From NCBI GenBank assembly GCA_049969715.1, contig JBMFOH010000017.1:1-40313 (forward strand): a stretch of 40,313 nucleotides of DNA. Direction: 5' to 3'. A program made the translations under genes and the position numbers. Of the stretch, positions 17,189 through 26,219 are shown one piece after another (position 1 is the first letter of the stretch; every line of letters starts with the position of its first letter). The notes under the pieces were generated by a model. It worked only from the letters and a program-made list of their open reading frames with translations, searched no databases and was not told the DNA's origin. Origin of the DNA: JBMFOH01 sp049969715 [NCBI: bacterium]. GTDB lineage: Bacteria; DUMJ01.

Positions 17189-17254
17189 TGGAATTTAAAT
17201 AAAAATTAAGATAGGATTAAAGAAAGGTTAAATTGGGTTTAAGGTTTAATTAAG
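17189..17254 (-). promoter_or_regulatory. Pho-box-like array of six 11-bp direct repeats
   Basis: Reading the - strand in 11-base units gives CTTAATTAAAC, CTTAAACCCAA, TTTAACCTTTC, TTTAATCCTAT, CTTAATTTTTA and TTTAAATTCCA with no gap. Every unit begins with (C/T)TTAA. Units 1, 3 and 5 match fully the PyTTAAPyPy(T/A) + 3 bp pattern described for cyanobacterial Pho boxes; the others deviate at one or two bases. An 11-bp direct repeat is the classic footprint of OmpR/PhoB-family response regulators binding head-to-tail. The array ends five bases before the TATTAT -10 of the ParB-like gene. A weaker seventh unit (TAAAACCTATT) overlaps the end of the deacylase gene. Confidence 0.7.
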
Positions 17255-17262
17255 AATAGGTT

Positions 17263-18732
17263 TTATTTTAGAATTCTACCTATTCTTTTTCCTGTATAGA
17301 CTCCTTTAATAATAACTAACTGGCCATTTATAATGAGATATTCTATGCCCTCTGGATATTGGAATGGATCTTCATAGGTGGCTCTATCTATAATCTTCTC
17401 TGGATCAAATATTACGATATCAGCATAGGCTCCTTCCCTTATAATACCCCTATCTGAAAGTCTTGTCTTCTTTGATGGAAGAAAAGTCATCTTGGAAATA
17501 GCTTCTTCCCAGCTTAAAAGTTGTAATTCCCTTGTATATCTACCTAAAACCCTTGGGAATGTTCCAAATGAGCGAGGATGAGTCCTTTCTTCTCTACTCC
17601 TTCTAATATACCCAGATCCATCTGAACCGATAAAAGAGTGAGGATACTTTATTACCTTTCTTACGTCATCTTCACTCATCTGAAAACTTATTATGCCAAC
17701 CCTTTCATCTTTAATAAGAAGTTGGAGGGCAAACTCCTCTGGAGGAACACCAGCCTTTCTTGCCAGCTCTAATATATTGCAACCCTCCATAGATTTATCT
17801 AAATTACATCTTGCTATATATATTAGGTCCCAGTCTATAGCTACTCTTTTAAGCTCAGCCAATACCTTTCCATAGGTGTCAGGTTCACTGAGGCTTTCGT
17901 TTAAAGCCCAGGGGGGCAATAAGGGTGTACCAAGCCTTGTCATATATGCAGTATAAGGATATACATCACAGGAAATGTCTAAACCTCTTGACTTTGCATC
18001 ATCTATCATTCCAAGGGTTATCTCTATCTTTCCCCAGTTTTTTCTCTTTTCTGCCTTATGATGAGATATCTGGACAGAGACCTCGGTTTTTTCGCCAATC
18101 TCTATAGCCTCCCTCACTGCTTCCTCTACCTTATCTCCTTCATTTCTTAGATGTGTGGCATATATTCCATCTCTTTTTGATACTATTTTAGATAGCTCTA
18201 TCAACTCTGTGGTCTTCGCATATATCCCAGGAGGATACTCTAGACCAGTAGAAAGACCAATAGCTCCTTCCCCTAAAGCCTCTTCAAGAAGAAATTCCAT
18301 TAGTTTTAACTCATCCTTGGTTGGAGGTCTATCCTCTAGGTCCATTATCCTACGTCTTAATGCCCCATGGCCGACTAGAAAGGCTAGATTTGTCCCTATT
18401 CCCGTCCTCTCTAATTCTTCCATGAAATTACTTAAGCTACCTTCTTGGATACCAAGATTTATTCCGCAGTTACCCACTATTTGGGTACTTACTCCTTGCC
18501 TTAACATATTCTCCATAGAAGGAGCCTCTCTTATATTGAGGTCAGAATGAGAATGAATATCTATAAATCCCGGAGTAACAAAAAGCCCCTTGGCATCGAT
18601 AATTACAATAGAATCTTCTTCTATGTTCCCTACCCTTACAATTCTATCATTCTTAATCCCTATATCTGATTTAAACCTTGGTCTTCCAGTACCGTCTATT
18701 ATAGTTCCATTGATAATTGCTACATCAAGAAT
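17263..18732 (-). CDS. N-acyl-D-amino-acid deacylase (D-aminoacylase family), probable AUU start
   Basis: An amidohydrolase that releases D-amino acids from N-acyl forms. The reading frame upstream of the first ATG (18516) encodes the essential N-terminus: LDVAIINGTIIDGTG, then TPGFIDIHSHSD with metal ligands H60 and H62. Further on come GNCGINLG (C89), THLRNEG, QISHHKAEKRKNWGK and IGSDGSG, all family metal/substrate residues. No ATG, GTG or TTG lies in frame before residue 73; the frame is bounded by TGA at 18739-18741. An ATT at 18732-18730 has AGAGGTG seven bases upstream and gives the expected '(M)LDVAIINGT' start and a normal 489-residue length. The gene starts only three bases after the mazG stop. 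An alternative is an AUA start at 18738 or a sequence error. Confidence 0.85.
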   Translation of the reverse strand: MLDVAIINGTIIDGTGRPRFKSDIGIKNDRIVRVGNIEEDSIVIIDAKGLFVTPGFIDIHSHSDLNIREAPSMENMLRQGVSTQIVGNCGINLGIQEGSLSNFMEELERTGIGTNLAFLVGHGALRRRIMDLEDRPPTKDELKLMEFLLEEALGEGAIGLSTGLEYPPGIYAKTTELIELSKIVSKRDGIYATHLRNEGDKVEEAVREAIEIGEKTEVSVQISHHKAEKRKNWGKIEITLGMIDDAKSRGLDISCDVYPYTAYMTRLGTPLLPPWALNESLSEPDTYGKVLAELKRVAIDWDLIYIARCNLDKSMEGCNILELARKAGVPPEEFALQLLIKDERVGIISFQMSEDDVRKVIKYPHSFIGSDGSGYIRRSREERTHPRSFGTFPRVLGRYTRELQLLSWEEAISKMTFLPSKKTRLSDRGIIREGAYADIVIFDPEKIIDRATYEDPFQYPEGIEYLIINGQLVIIKGVYTGKRIGRILK

Positions 18733-18734
18733 CT

Positions 18735-19496
18735 TTATTCACCTCTTTTTATCTCATCCCAAAGTTTATCCATTTCCTCTAGTGTTAAATCCTCTAGGGA
18801 GATATTCCTCTCTTTAGCCAAGGCTTCCATTTCTTCAAATCTCTTTATAAATTTTTTCACTGTCTCCCTTAACGCATCCTCAGAGTCTATGCCCAACAGT
18901 CTAGCAGTATTCACTACGGAAAACAATAGATCTCCTATCTCCTCTTCTATATTTCCTCCCTCTTTTATAGCCTTATCAAGTTCTTTCAATTCTTCTTCAA
19001 TCTTTCCCCTTGGACCAGTATAATCATTCCAATCAAAACCAATCTTTTTAGCTCTATCCTGCGCTTTTTGAGCCAATACTAAGGCAGGAAGGCTTAATGG
19101 AACATCCATAAGCCTTTTATTCTCTCTCCTTTTTACCTTCTCCCAACTAGCAAGTGCTGCATCAGCACTTGCTACCTTTATATTTCCAAAGACATGTGGA
19201 TGCCTATTTATGAGCTTTGAGATGATGCCTTCTACTACCTCTTCTATAGTGAACACTCCGGATTCTTCAGCTACGATCGATAGAAAGAATATATTGAATA
19301 GTAAATCACCTAATTCCTCCTTCATATGGTCTAAGTCCTTCTCTTCTATCGTCTCAATGACTTCATATGCCTCTTCTCTTAAGGTATGCTTCAAGCTATC
19401 AAGGTTTTGAACTGCATCCCAGGGGCATTCCTTTCTTAAGACCCTACCTATAGAAAAAAGTTCTTCTAATTTTCTACCCAATGAATCCTTAAGCAA
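18735..19496 (-). CDS. mazG: Nucleoside triphosphate pyrophosphohydrolase MazG
   Basis: MazG hydrolyses NTPs to NMP and pyrophosphate and clears aberrant nucleotides; in E. coli it also lowers ppGpp. The 253-residue protein has two MazG domains, each with the EExxE(n)ExxD metal site: LREEAYEVIETIEEKDLDHM with KEELGDLLFN, and EEELKELDKAIKEGG with EEEIGDLLFS. CPWDAVQNLDSLKHTL is the typical start of the first domain. Translation starts at TTG 19496, overlapping the mfd end, with GGAGGT eight bases upstream. Placement after mfd mirrors the Firmicutes yabN/mazG position. Confidence 0.93.
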   Translation of the reverse strand: MLKDSLGRKLEELFSIGRVLRKECPWDAVQNLDSLKHTLREEAYEVIETIEEKDLDHMKEELGDLLFNIFFLSIVAEESGVFTIEEVVEGIISKLINRHPHVFGNIKVASADAALASWEKVKRRENKRLMDVPLSLPALVLAQKAQDRAKKIGFDWNDYTGPRGKIEEELKELDKAIKEGGNIEEEIGDLLFSVVNTARLLGIDSEDALRETVKKFIKRFEEMEALAKERNISLEDLTLEEMDKLWDEIKRGE

Positions 19497-22491
19497 CAGT
19501 AAAGACCTCCTTTAATTTGGTGAGTTTTTCAAGTCTATCCCCCCACCATCTTACTATCCAATTTTCTTGATTTAGTTTCTTTAATTCACCAAACCGTTTC
19601 AATCTTTCTAACACCTTATTATCCTCTTTTTCTCTAAAGGATAATAATATTCTATCATCAGTTATCGATATTTTCTTTACAGTACGCCTCTGAGCCAATA
19701 CCCTTAAGGTTGCCACCCTTAAGAGATTATTCACCTCTTTCGGAATTTTACCGAATCTATCATTGAGCTCATTTTTTAGATCTTCTATCTCATCTATAGA
19801 AGATACTAGAGAGAGCCTCCTATAGACCTCTAATTTATAAGGAGAAGGGATATAATCCTCAGGGATGAGGGCAGGTATATTTATATCTATGACAGTAGGC
19901 TCAGTTCTCCACTGTAGAGGTTCACCTTTCAATTCCCTAACTGCATCTTCTAACATCTTAGTATAGAAGTCAAAGCCTACTGCAATTATATGTCCATGTT
20001 GTTCTTTACCAAGCAAGTTACCCAGGCCTCTTATCTCTAAATCTTTCATAGCTATATTAAAACCTGAGCCAAGAGCAGTGTTTTCATGTATGGTCTTTAG
20101 TCGTTCTTCCCCACTAGATGTAAGTTTTTTGTTGTGGAATATATATGCATATCCTCTTTTCCCAGATCTTCCTACCCTTCCTCTTAACTGGTATAGCTGG
20201 GCAAGACCGAATTTTTCTCCCTCCTCTATAATAAGAGTATTGGCATTTGGTATATCTATTCCGCTTTCTACTATAGCAGTGGAGATAAGGAGTTTAGTTT
20301 CCCCTTTATAAAACTTCCAAAATTTTTCTTCTACCTCATCCTCTTCCATAGTTCCATAAAGAGTGTCTATATTTAGACTAGGAAAGAGTTCCTTGAGCCG
20401 GAACTCCAATTCTTTTACCCCTTCAATACGGGGGTGGATATAAAAGATCTGTCCATTTCTAGAAAATTCTCTTTCTATAGCCTCTCTTACAACCCTTTCA
20501 TCGTACTCTCCAACATAGGTAAATATAGGTAATCTTCCTTCAGGGGGAGTTTCTATTATCCCTATCTCTTTGAGCCCGTATAGGCTCATCGAAAGGGTCC
20601 TAGGTATTGGTGTGGCTGTAAGAGTAAGTACATCTACGAGAGGAAAGGTCTCTTTTAGTCTTTCCTTTTGAATTACCCCAAATCTATGCTCTTCATCTAT
20701 TATAAGAAGTCCTAACTCTTTAAATGAAATATCTTTAGAAAGGATCTTGTGTGTGCCTATAATAATATCTATGTCACCCTTGGCTATGCCATTTTTTATC
20801 TCTCTTGCCTCTTTCTGAGAAATGAAACGGGAAAGCATAGCCACCTTAACAGGAAATGGCGCTAACCTCTCTCTAAATGTTTCATAGTGTTGATGCGCTA
20901 GAATAGTAGTAGGAACAAGCACAGCTACCTGCTTTCCATTTAATACCGCTCTAAATGCTGCCCTAAGAGCTATCTCAGTCTTCCCATATCCTGGATCTCC
21001 ACATACAAGAAAGTCCATTGGCCTAGGTCTCTCCATACTCTTCTTTACACGCTCTATTATCTCCTTCTGATTAGGAGTCTCCTCATAAGGGAAACTTTCC
21101 TCAAGAGCCTTCTCCAACTCTTTATTCCCTTTAAATGAAATCCCAGGGGCAACCTCTCTCTTAGCACTTATCGCAATGAGGTCTTTGGCTATATTTTTTA
21201 CATCTCTTTCTACCTTTGCTCTTATCCTAGACCATTCTGGGCTCTTTAATCTATGTAAAGGAGGCGGCTCATTACTAAAACTTCTATACTTATCAAGTCT
21301 TCCTACCTGTTCTATTGGTACTAAAAGCCTATCCCCTTCAGCAAACTCTAATACAAGAAATTCTCTAGGCACAAACTCTATCTTGTGCGTCTCTAACCCT
21401 ACAAATCTTCCTATTCCATGATAGGGATGAACCACATAATCTCCTATATCAAATGGTATCTCTATCTGAACCCTAGGAGAGGTAGGATAGATAGGGGCAT
21501 ATTCATAGTTGAATAATTCTCTATCAGAGAGGATTATAATCTTTGAAGATGGAATAACTATACCCCTTGAAAGCTTCTTCTTAAAGAATTTTATATTTCT
21601 CCATTTTCTAATAATCTCTTGAAGTCTTTTCGCCTGTAAGGTATAAAGATATAACTCAAAGCCTTGGTTTATCCACAGATCAATCTTTTCTTTTAGACTG
21701 TTAATATCTCCATAGAAAAGGGGAGGGTCTTCCCCTATAATGTCATTACCTTTTTCAATTGTCAGTGCCTTTCCTGGGGAACTAAATCTATTGGTGGCAA
21801 TAATAAATAATGTATCAGGAGAGACTACTCTTTTTATGTCAGAGGAGACTATATCAGTATTTGCTGGAAATACAGGGATAGGAAACTCTATCTCTCCTAT
21901 GGATCGCTGAGTGACAATATTAAATCTTCTTGCAGAGGTAAGTTCATCACCGAAGAAGTCGAGCCGAATAGGATAGAGAAGATTTACAGGAAATATATCT
22001 ATAATTCCCCCTCTTATAGAGAACTCTCCCTTCTTTTCTACCATAAAAACCCTTTTGTAACCAAATTCAGCCAGTGTGTTAGTTACATAACCCCATCTTG
22101 TATCCTTAGTAATAGATAGAGAGGCTCCTACTAAGGGAAAATGCTCTATACTCTCTGGAGTAGTGACAATTACAGGGAATTCTCCTCTTATAAATCCAGC
22201 TACTAAGCTGGTTCTTCTCCAGCTATTTTCTCTATCAGTAGGGTCATAGGGAATAAATGTGGCATTTATCTCAGTAAGGGTCTTTATATCATTTGCTAAG
22301 CTACCTATTTCATCATCTTTATCCATAATTACTATTATTGGGACTCTTAATTGAAAAAAGAAGAATCCTAAAATAAGAGGGAGGAGTCCTTCTGAACTTA
22401 TCCTCAAAAGAGAAAACCCTCTCTTCTTTATCTCCTCTATCTTTTCTGTAATTTTTTTCTCTTTAGAGATGAGGTCAGAGAGCGAATTCAT
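19489..22491 (-). CDS. mfd: Transcription-repair coupling factor Mfd
   Basis: Mfd removes stalled RNA polymerase and recruits UvrA. The N-terminal UvrB-like part contains EKKGEFSIRGGIIDIFPV. The polymerase-interacting domain starts at FDIGDYVVHPYHGIGRFVGL. The translocase motor shows Walker A CGDPGYGKTEIALRAAF (proline in place of the more usual valine), DEEHRFGV, LTATPIPRTL and QLRGRVGRSGKRGYAY, followed by the TRCF domain with PSPYKLEVYRR. At 1000 residues it is shorter than the ~1150 of E. coli or Bacillus, mostly in the N-terminal UvrB-homology part, as in some thermophiles. Its ATG overlaps the pth stop (ATGA). Confidence 0.96.
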   Translation of the reverse strand: MNSLSDLISKEKKITEKIEEIKKRGFSLLRISSEGLLPLILGFFFFQLRVPIIVIMDKDDEIGSLANDIKTLTEINATFIPYDPTDRENSWRRTSLVAGFIRGEFPVIVTTPESIEHFPLVGASLSITKDTRWGYVTNTLAEFGYKRVFMVEKKGEFSIRGGIIDIFPVNLLYPIRLDFFGDELTSARRFNIVTQRSIGEIEFPIPVFPANTDIVSSDIKRVVSPDTLFIIATNRFSSPGKALTIEKGNDIIGEDPPLFYGDINSLKEKIDLWINQGFELYLYTLQAKRLQEIIRKWRNIKFFKKKLSRGIVIPSSKIIILSDRELFNYEYAPIYPTSPRVQIEIPFDIGDYVVHPYHGIGRFVGLETHKIEFVPREFLVLEFAEGDRLLVPIEQVGRLDKYRSFSNEPPPLHRLKSPEWSRIRAKVERDVKNIAKDLIAISAKREVAPGISFKGNKELEKALEESFPYEETPNQKEIIERVKKSMERPRPMDFLVCGDPGYGKTEIALRAAFRAVLNGKQVAVLVPTTILAHQHYETFRERLAPFPVKVAMLSRFISQKEAREIKNGIAKGDIDIIIGTHKILSKDISFKELGLLIIDEEHRFGVIQKERLKETFPLVDVLTLTATPIPRTLSMSLYGLKEIGIIETPPEGRLPIFTYVGEYDERVVREAIEREFSRNGQIFYIHPRIEGVKELEFRLKELFPSLNIDTLYGTMEEDEVEEKFWKFYKGETKLLISTAIVESGIDIPNANTLIIEEGEKFGLAQLYQLRGRVGRSGKRGYAYIFHNKKLTSSGEERLKTIHENTALGSGFNIAMKDLEIRGLGNLLGKEQHGHIIAVGFDFYTKMLEDAVRELKGEPLQWRTEPTVIDINIPALIPEDYIPSPYKLEVYRRLSLVSSIDEIEDLKNELNDRFGKIPKEVNNLLRVATLRVLAQRRTVKKISITDDRILLSFREKEDNKVLERLKRFGELKKLNQENWIVRWWGDRLEKLTKLKEVFTVA

Positions 22492-23057
22492 CCCTTTACT
22501 TTCGTGTTATATTTACTCATCGCCTTTTCTATATCTAGTACTATAAGGGGTAAAGCTTCTATGGCTTTTTCTAGAGACTGATTTAGCAATCCCAATTCAT
22601 CTTCTCGAAATTCTGACAAGACAAAATCGACACTACTTGCACCTTCTGGTAATGGTCCTATCCCTATCCTTAGTCTAGGGATATCCTCTGTTCCTAACAC
22701 GTTTATTATAGACTTCATCCCATTGTGACCACCACTAGAACCTTTCAATCTTATTCTAAAACTGCCCAAAGGTAGCCAGAGGTCATCATATACGATAAGC
22801 ACCTCTTGAGGAGAGATAGAAAACCTACAGAGAATACTAGGGATAGCATCCCCACTTCTATTCATATATGTGAGAGGTTTTAGAACCAAAATCTCTTTGT
22901 CTTCTACAGTGATCTCTCCTAGAATTCCATTTCCTGTCTCTTCTATCCATCTTCCAAACCTTGATATAGCCTCATCTACATACATAAAACCTATATTATG
23001 TCTAGTATCAGAATAACGAATTCCTGGATTTCCTAGTCCAACTATTAACTTTATCAT
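22488..23057 (-). CDS. pth: Peptidyl-tRNA hydrolase
   Basis: Pth rescues tRNA from prematurely released peptidyl-tRNA. The 189-residue protein starts IKLIVGLGNPGIRYSDTRHN, with the catalytic histidine in TRHNIGF, then PLTYMNRSGDAI, VYDDLWLPLGSFR and GSSGGHNGMKSI, all family signatures. It lies between rplY(ctc) and mfd, as in Bacillus. There is no clear Shine-Dalgarno just before the ATG; AGATATAAG-like sequence is present. A 118-base gap with an imperfect inverted repeat separates it from rplY. Confidence 0.95.
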   Translation of the reverse strand: MIKLIVGLGNPGIRYSDTRHNIGFMYVDEAISRFGRWIEETGNGILGEITVEDKEILVLKPLTYMNRSGDAIPSILCRFSISPQEVLIVYDDLWLPLGSFRIRLKGSSGGHNGMKSIINVLGTEDIPRLRIGIGPLPEGASSVDFVLSEFREDELGLLNQSLEKAIEALPLIVLDIEKAMSKYNTKVKG

Positions 23058-23078
23058 AATGGAAGATATAAGTAATAA

Positions 23079-23145
23079 GTAATGAGTGATAGGTAAAAGA
23101 AAGAAGATACTCCTCCTTTCTACCTACCTTTCCATCACCCATTAC
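23079..23145. repeat. Imperfect inverted repeat between rplY and pth
   Basis: GTAATGAGTGAT (23079-23090) is matched by ATCACCCATTAC (23134-23145), 11 of 12 pairs, and inner segments AGGTA and TACCT also pair. The long hairpin would lie in the rplY-pth transcript. It has no adjacent T-tract on the - strand side and is not a normal terminator; it might be an mRNA processing or stabilising structure, or a small repeat element. Confidence 0.5.
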
Positions 23146-23175
23146 ACGTCACTCTTTACCTTTTTTTCTAAATAA

Positions 23176-23802
23176 TTATTCAGTAGTCTCTTCTTGAGGT
23201 TGAACTTCCTCAACAGGAGCTGTTACTTCTTCCTCAACCCTAGGTGCTACTACTGTTACTATTACCTCGTCTCCAGAGGAGAGAAGATTGATCCCTTCAG
23301 GAAGGACCAAGTCCCTTATATGGATACTTTCACCTACATTAAGATTAGTTATATCTACCTCTATGTGTGGGGGTAGGTCCTTGGGTAGACATCTTATTTC
23401 TATCTCCTCTAAAACTACCTCCAACACTCCTCCTACCTTTGTCCCAACAGCTTCTCCTTTCAATGCGATAGGGACAGTAGTAGTAATCTCTTCTTCAAGA
23501 CTTATTCCATGCCAGTCTATGTGGATTATGTCTAACTTATATGGATGATACTGAATATCCTGTAGGATGGCATACTCCTTTTTTGTCTCTCCATTTCTTA
23601 TATTAAGGGTAAATAAGACCCCTTTACCACCATCGGTAGAGCTAAGGGCCTTGACTAGAGGCTTCTTAGCCATCATAAGACAGAGAGGCTGATCAAGGTG
23701 TTTTCCGTATAAGATAGCAGGGACAAGGTCTTCCCGTCTCAATCTCTTTACTTTTTTCCCTTTTACATCCCTTACCATAGCTTCAAGTTCTATCTGTTCC
23801 AT
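23176..23802 (-). CDS. rplY: 50S ribosomal protein bL25 (CTC form)
   Basis: The 208-residue CTC/TL5 form of bL25 binds 5S rRNA. The N-terminal L25 domain (about 1-95) begins LEAMVRDVKGKKVKRLRRED and includes LVPAILYGKH and HIDWHGISLEEEI. The C-terminal beta domain (about 96-185) has PIALKGEAVGTKVGGVLEVV and IHIRDLVLPEGI. A Glu/Pro/Val-rich acidic tail follows, as in thermophiles. It is placed between prs and pth, exactly where ctc lies in Bacillus. Confidence 0.94.
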   Translation of the reverse strand: MEQIELEAMVRDVKGKKVKRLRREDLVPAILYGKHLDQPLCLMMAKKPLVKALSSTDGGKGVLFTLNIRNGETKKEYAILQDIQYHPYKLDIIHIDWHGISLEEEITTTVPIALKGEAVGTKVGGVLEVVLEEIEIRCLPKDLPPHIEVDITNLNVGESIHIRDLVLPEGINLLSSGDEVIVTVVAPRVEEEVTAPVEEVQPQEETTE

Positions 23803-23819
23803 ATTACTTATCTATCCTC

Positions 23820-24758
23820 CTATACAAATAATTCACTCACTGATTTATTATTATAAATTCTTTCAATAGCCTCAGCAAAGAGTTTTGCCACTGAAAGAAC
23901 TACTATCTTATCAAAGATCTGATGCTCTTCTAATTTTATAGTGTTAGTTACTATTACTCTTTTAATATCACTCTTTTTTAAAGACTCCACTGCATCTCCA
24001 GAGAAAACTGGATGAGTAGCACATGCATAGACCTCTACTGCCCCTTCTTCTAAAAGGGCTTCTGCCCCTTTTATCAAAGTTCCTCCTGTATCTATCATAT
24101 CATCTATGACAATACAAACCTTTCCCTTTACGTCCCCTACTATATACATAACTTCAGACTCGTTTGGTACAGGTCTACGCTTATCAATAATAGCTATAGG
24201 AAGGTGTAATCTAGAGGCAAATGCTCTTGCTCTTGCCACCCCTCCTACATCAGGAGATACCACTACGCCATCTTCTATATTCAGACTCTTTATATAGTCA
24301 GCTAGTATAGGACTAGCTTGAAGAGGGTCTACCGGAATATCAAAGAAACCTTGGATCTGTCCTGCATGGAGGTCCATAGTAAGTACCCTATTAGCCCCTG
24401 CTACAGTAATAAGATTTGCCAAGAGTTTGGCTGAAATAGGCTCTCTTGGCCGAGTCTTTCTATCTTGTCTAGCATATGCAAAATAGGGGATGACAGCTGT
24501 AATCCTTCCTGCGGATGCCCTCTTTAAGGCATCTATCATAATCAGAAGTTCCATTATATGATGGTCAACAGGGTTACTCAGTGATTGGACTAAATATACA
24601 TCACATCCCCTAACACTCTCCTCTATATTTACCCTTATCTCTCCATTACTAAATGTAGTAGCATAACCTTGACCCAAGCTTATTCCTAAATATTCAGCTA
24701 TCTCCTTAGCCAAAGGGATATTAGCGTTTCCAGAGAATATCTTTATGTTGCTATCCAC
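23820..24758 (-). CDS. prs: Ribose-phosphate pyrophosphokinase (PRPP synthetase)
   Basis: Prs makes PRPP from ribose-5-phosphate and ATP and so feeds purine, pyrimidine, His, Trp and NAD synthesis, including the substrate of Apt. The 312-residue protein has [20 protein letters not shown], the flexible-loop region [34 protein letters not shown], and the PRPP loop [14 protein letters not shown]. The start is GTG 24758, overlapping glmU by eight bases; GGAGGAGG inside the glmU end serves as ribosome binding site. glmU-prs adjacency is typical of Firmicutes. Confidence 0.96.
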   Translation of the reverse strand: MDSNIKIFSGNANIPLAKEIAEYLGISLGQGYATTFSNGEIRVNIEESVRGCDVYLVQSLSNPVDHHIMELLIMIDALKRASAGRITAVIPYFAYARQDRKTRPREPISAKLLANLITVAGANRVLTMDLHAGQIQGFFDIPVDPLQASPILADYIKSLNIEDGVVVSPDVGGVARARAFASRLHLPIAIIDKRRPVPNESEVMYIVGDVKGKVCIVIDDMIDTGGTLIKGAEALLEEGAVEVYACATHPVFSGDAVESLKKSDIKRVIVTNTIKLEEHQIFDKIVVLSVAKLFAEAIERIYNNKSVSELFV

Positions 24759-26112
24759 TTCCTCCTCCTTCTTCTCTCTTTTTAAGAAACCGAGCTGGCA
24801 CTCCTACTACTACTGTATTTGATTCTACATCCCTTGTCACAACAGCCCCTGCACCTGTAGCAGCACCCTTTCCAATTCTTATTGGGGCAATAAGATTAGT
24901 ATTAGAACCTATAAATGCGTCATCTTCAATGATAGTCCTATGCTTCTTCTTACCATCATAGTTACATGTAATTACTCCTGCACCAATATTTACCCTTTCA
25001 CCTATCTCTGCGTCTCCAAGATAAGAATGGTGCATTGCCTTAGTATGACTTCCTATTATACTATTTTTTACCTCTACAAAATCACCTATAGCTGAGTCCT
25101 TCTTTATAACAGTTCCATTTCTAATCTGAGCATAAGGACCAACCTTTACGCACTCCTCTATAGTAGAGTCTTTTATTACAGAATAAAAGACTTCGCATTT
25201 ATCTCCTATACTGGCATTATCAAGATATGTAGAAGGACCTATATGACAATTACTTCCTATTATAGTATTTCCCTTTAACATGCAGTAAGGTTCTATTATG
25301 GTGTCTCCTTTTATCTTTACATCTGGCTCTATATATGTACTCTCTGGCAATACAATAGTTACACCTTCATCCATTAAGTCCTCTATCTTTCTGTTTAAAA
25401 GGCTTCTAGTAGCCTCTGCCAGGTCCTTTCTAGAGTTTATTCCTAGGGCAAGAGACCCCAAATCTGTAGGATAAGCCATAACTGTCTTCCTCATATCGTT
25501 TAGAATCTCAACTACTTGAGTAAGATAGTATTCCTTCTGGACATTTTCATTCGAGAGTCTAGGGAATGTTAAAGAAAGGTCATCTACAGAGAAACAATAT
25601 GCACCAGTATTGACCTCTTGGATATCTCTTTCCCCTAGGCTTGCATCCTTTGCCTCTACAATTCTTAACACTTTTCCAGAACTATCCCTTACTATCCTTC
25701 CATAAGCCATTGGATCAGGCAATACCGTTGTAAGTAATGTGGCAGATGGTTTATTCTCAAGATGGAAGTTTATCATTCCTTCTAGGATCTTACTTGAGAT
25801 TAGAGGTGCATCCCCATTTACAATCAACACATTTTCAGAATCCTCCACCTCAGAGAAGGCTATTCTAACTGCATCACCTGTCCCTCTTGGATTTTCCTGA
25901 ATTACATAGGAAAAATCCTCTCCTCCTATCTTTCTAAAGTTTTCCTCTAGGTCTGGAGGAATTACTACTATTATCTTTGTTAGATTTAATCTAGAGACAT
26001 TATCTAACACATATTTTATAATAGGCTTACCGAGTAGTTTATGAAAAAGTTTAGGAACGCTAGACTTCATCCTTACTCCTACACCACCAGCAAGGACTAT
26101 CCCAGTAAACAT
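24751..26112 (-). CDS. glmU: Bifunctional GlmU (UDP-GlcNAc pyrophosphorylase / GlcN-1-P acetyltransferase)
   Basis: GlmU makes UDP-N-acetylglucosamine for peptidoglycan. The N-terminal uridyltransferase shows [20 protein letters not shown] (with AGG in place of the common AAG), [15 protein letters not shown] and [10 protein letters not shown]. The C-terminal left-handed beta helix has hexapeptide repeats and [19 protein letters not shown] with the acetyltransferase histidine. ATG 26112 is chosen, since GGAGG precedes it by six bases; an upstream in-frame TTG (26130) has no ribosome binding site. The length of 453 residues is usual. Confidence 0.96.
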   Translation of the reverse strand: MFTGIVLAGGVGVRMKSSVPKLFHKLLGKPIIKYVLDNVSRLNLTKIIVVIPPDLEENFRKIGGEDFSYVIQENPRGTGDAVRIAFSEVEDSENVLIVNGDAPLISSKILEGMINFHLENKPSATLLTTVLPDPMAYGRIVRDSSGKVLRIVEAKDASLGERDIQEVNTGAYCFSVDDLSLTFPRLSNENVQKEYYLTQVVEILNDMRKTVMAYPTDLGSLALGINSRKDLAEATRSLLNRKIEDLMDEGVTIVLPESTYIEPDVKIKGDTIIEPYCMLKGNTIIGSNCHIGPSTYLDNASIGDKCEVFYSVIKDSTIEECVKVGPYAQIRNGTVIKKDSAIGDFVEVKNSIIGSHTKAMHHSYLGDAEIGERVNIGAGVITCNYDGKKKHRTIIEDDAFIGSNTNLIAPIRIGKGAATGAGAVVTRDVESNTVVVGVPARFLKKREEGGGSG

Positions 26113-26134
26113 ACTCCCCTCCTTATACAAATAT

Positions 26135-26209
26135 TGGCTGGGGCGGTAGGATTCGAACCTACGAATATGGGATCCAAAGTCCCATGCCTTACCACTTGGC
26201 GACGCCCCA
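26135..26209 (-). tRNA. tRNA-Gln (anticodon UUG)
   Basis: The - strand folds as a full cloverleaf: acceptor TGGGGCG/CGCCCCA, anticodon stem GGGAC...GTCCC-type with loop CTTTGGA (anticodon TTG), T-arm GTAGG-TTCGAAT-CCTAC, and encoded CCA end at 26135-26137. It lies between spoVG (10 bases away) and glmU (22 bases away), so it is probably cut from the spoVG-glmU transcript. In Bacillus no tRNA sits at this point. Confidence 0.96.
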
Positions 26210-26219
26210 GCTAGAGCCG

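Noticed and set aside
16553-17198. Open frames on the + strand opposite the ParB-like gene
   Set aside because: They are antisense to a gene with clear motifs, lack ribosome binding sites and have no recognisable content.
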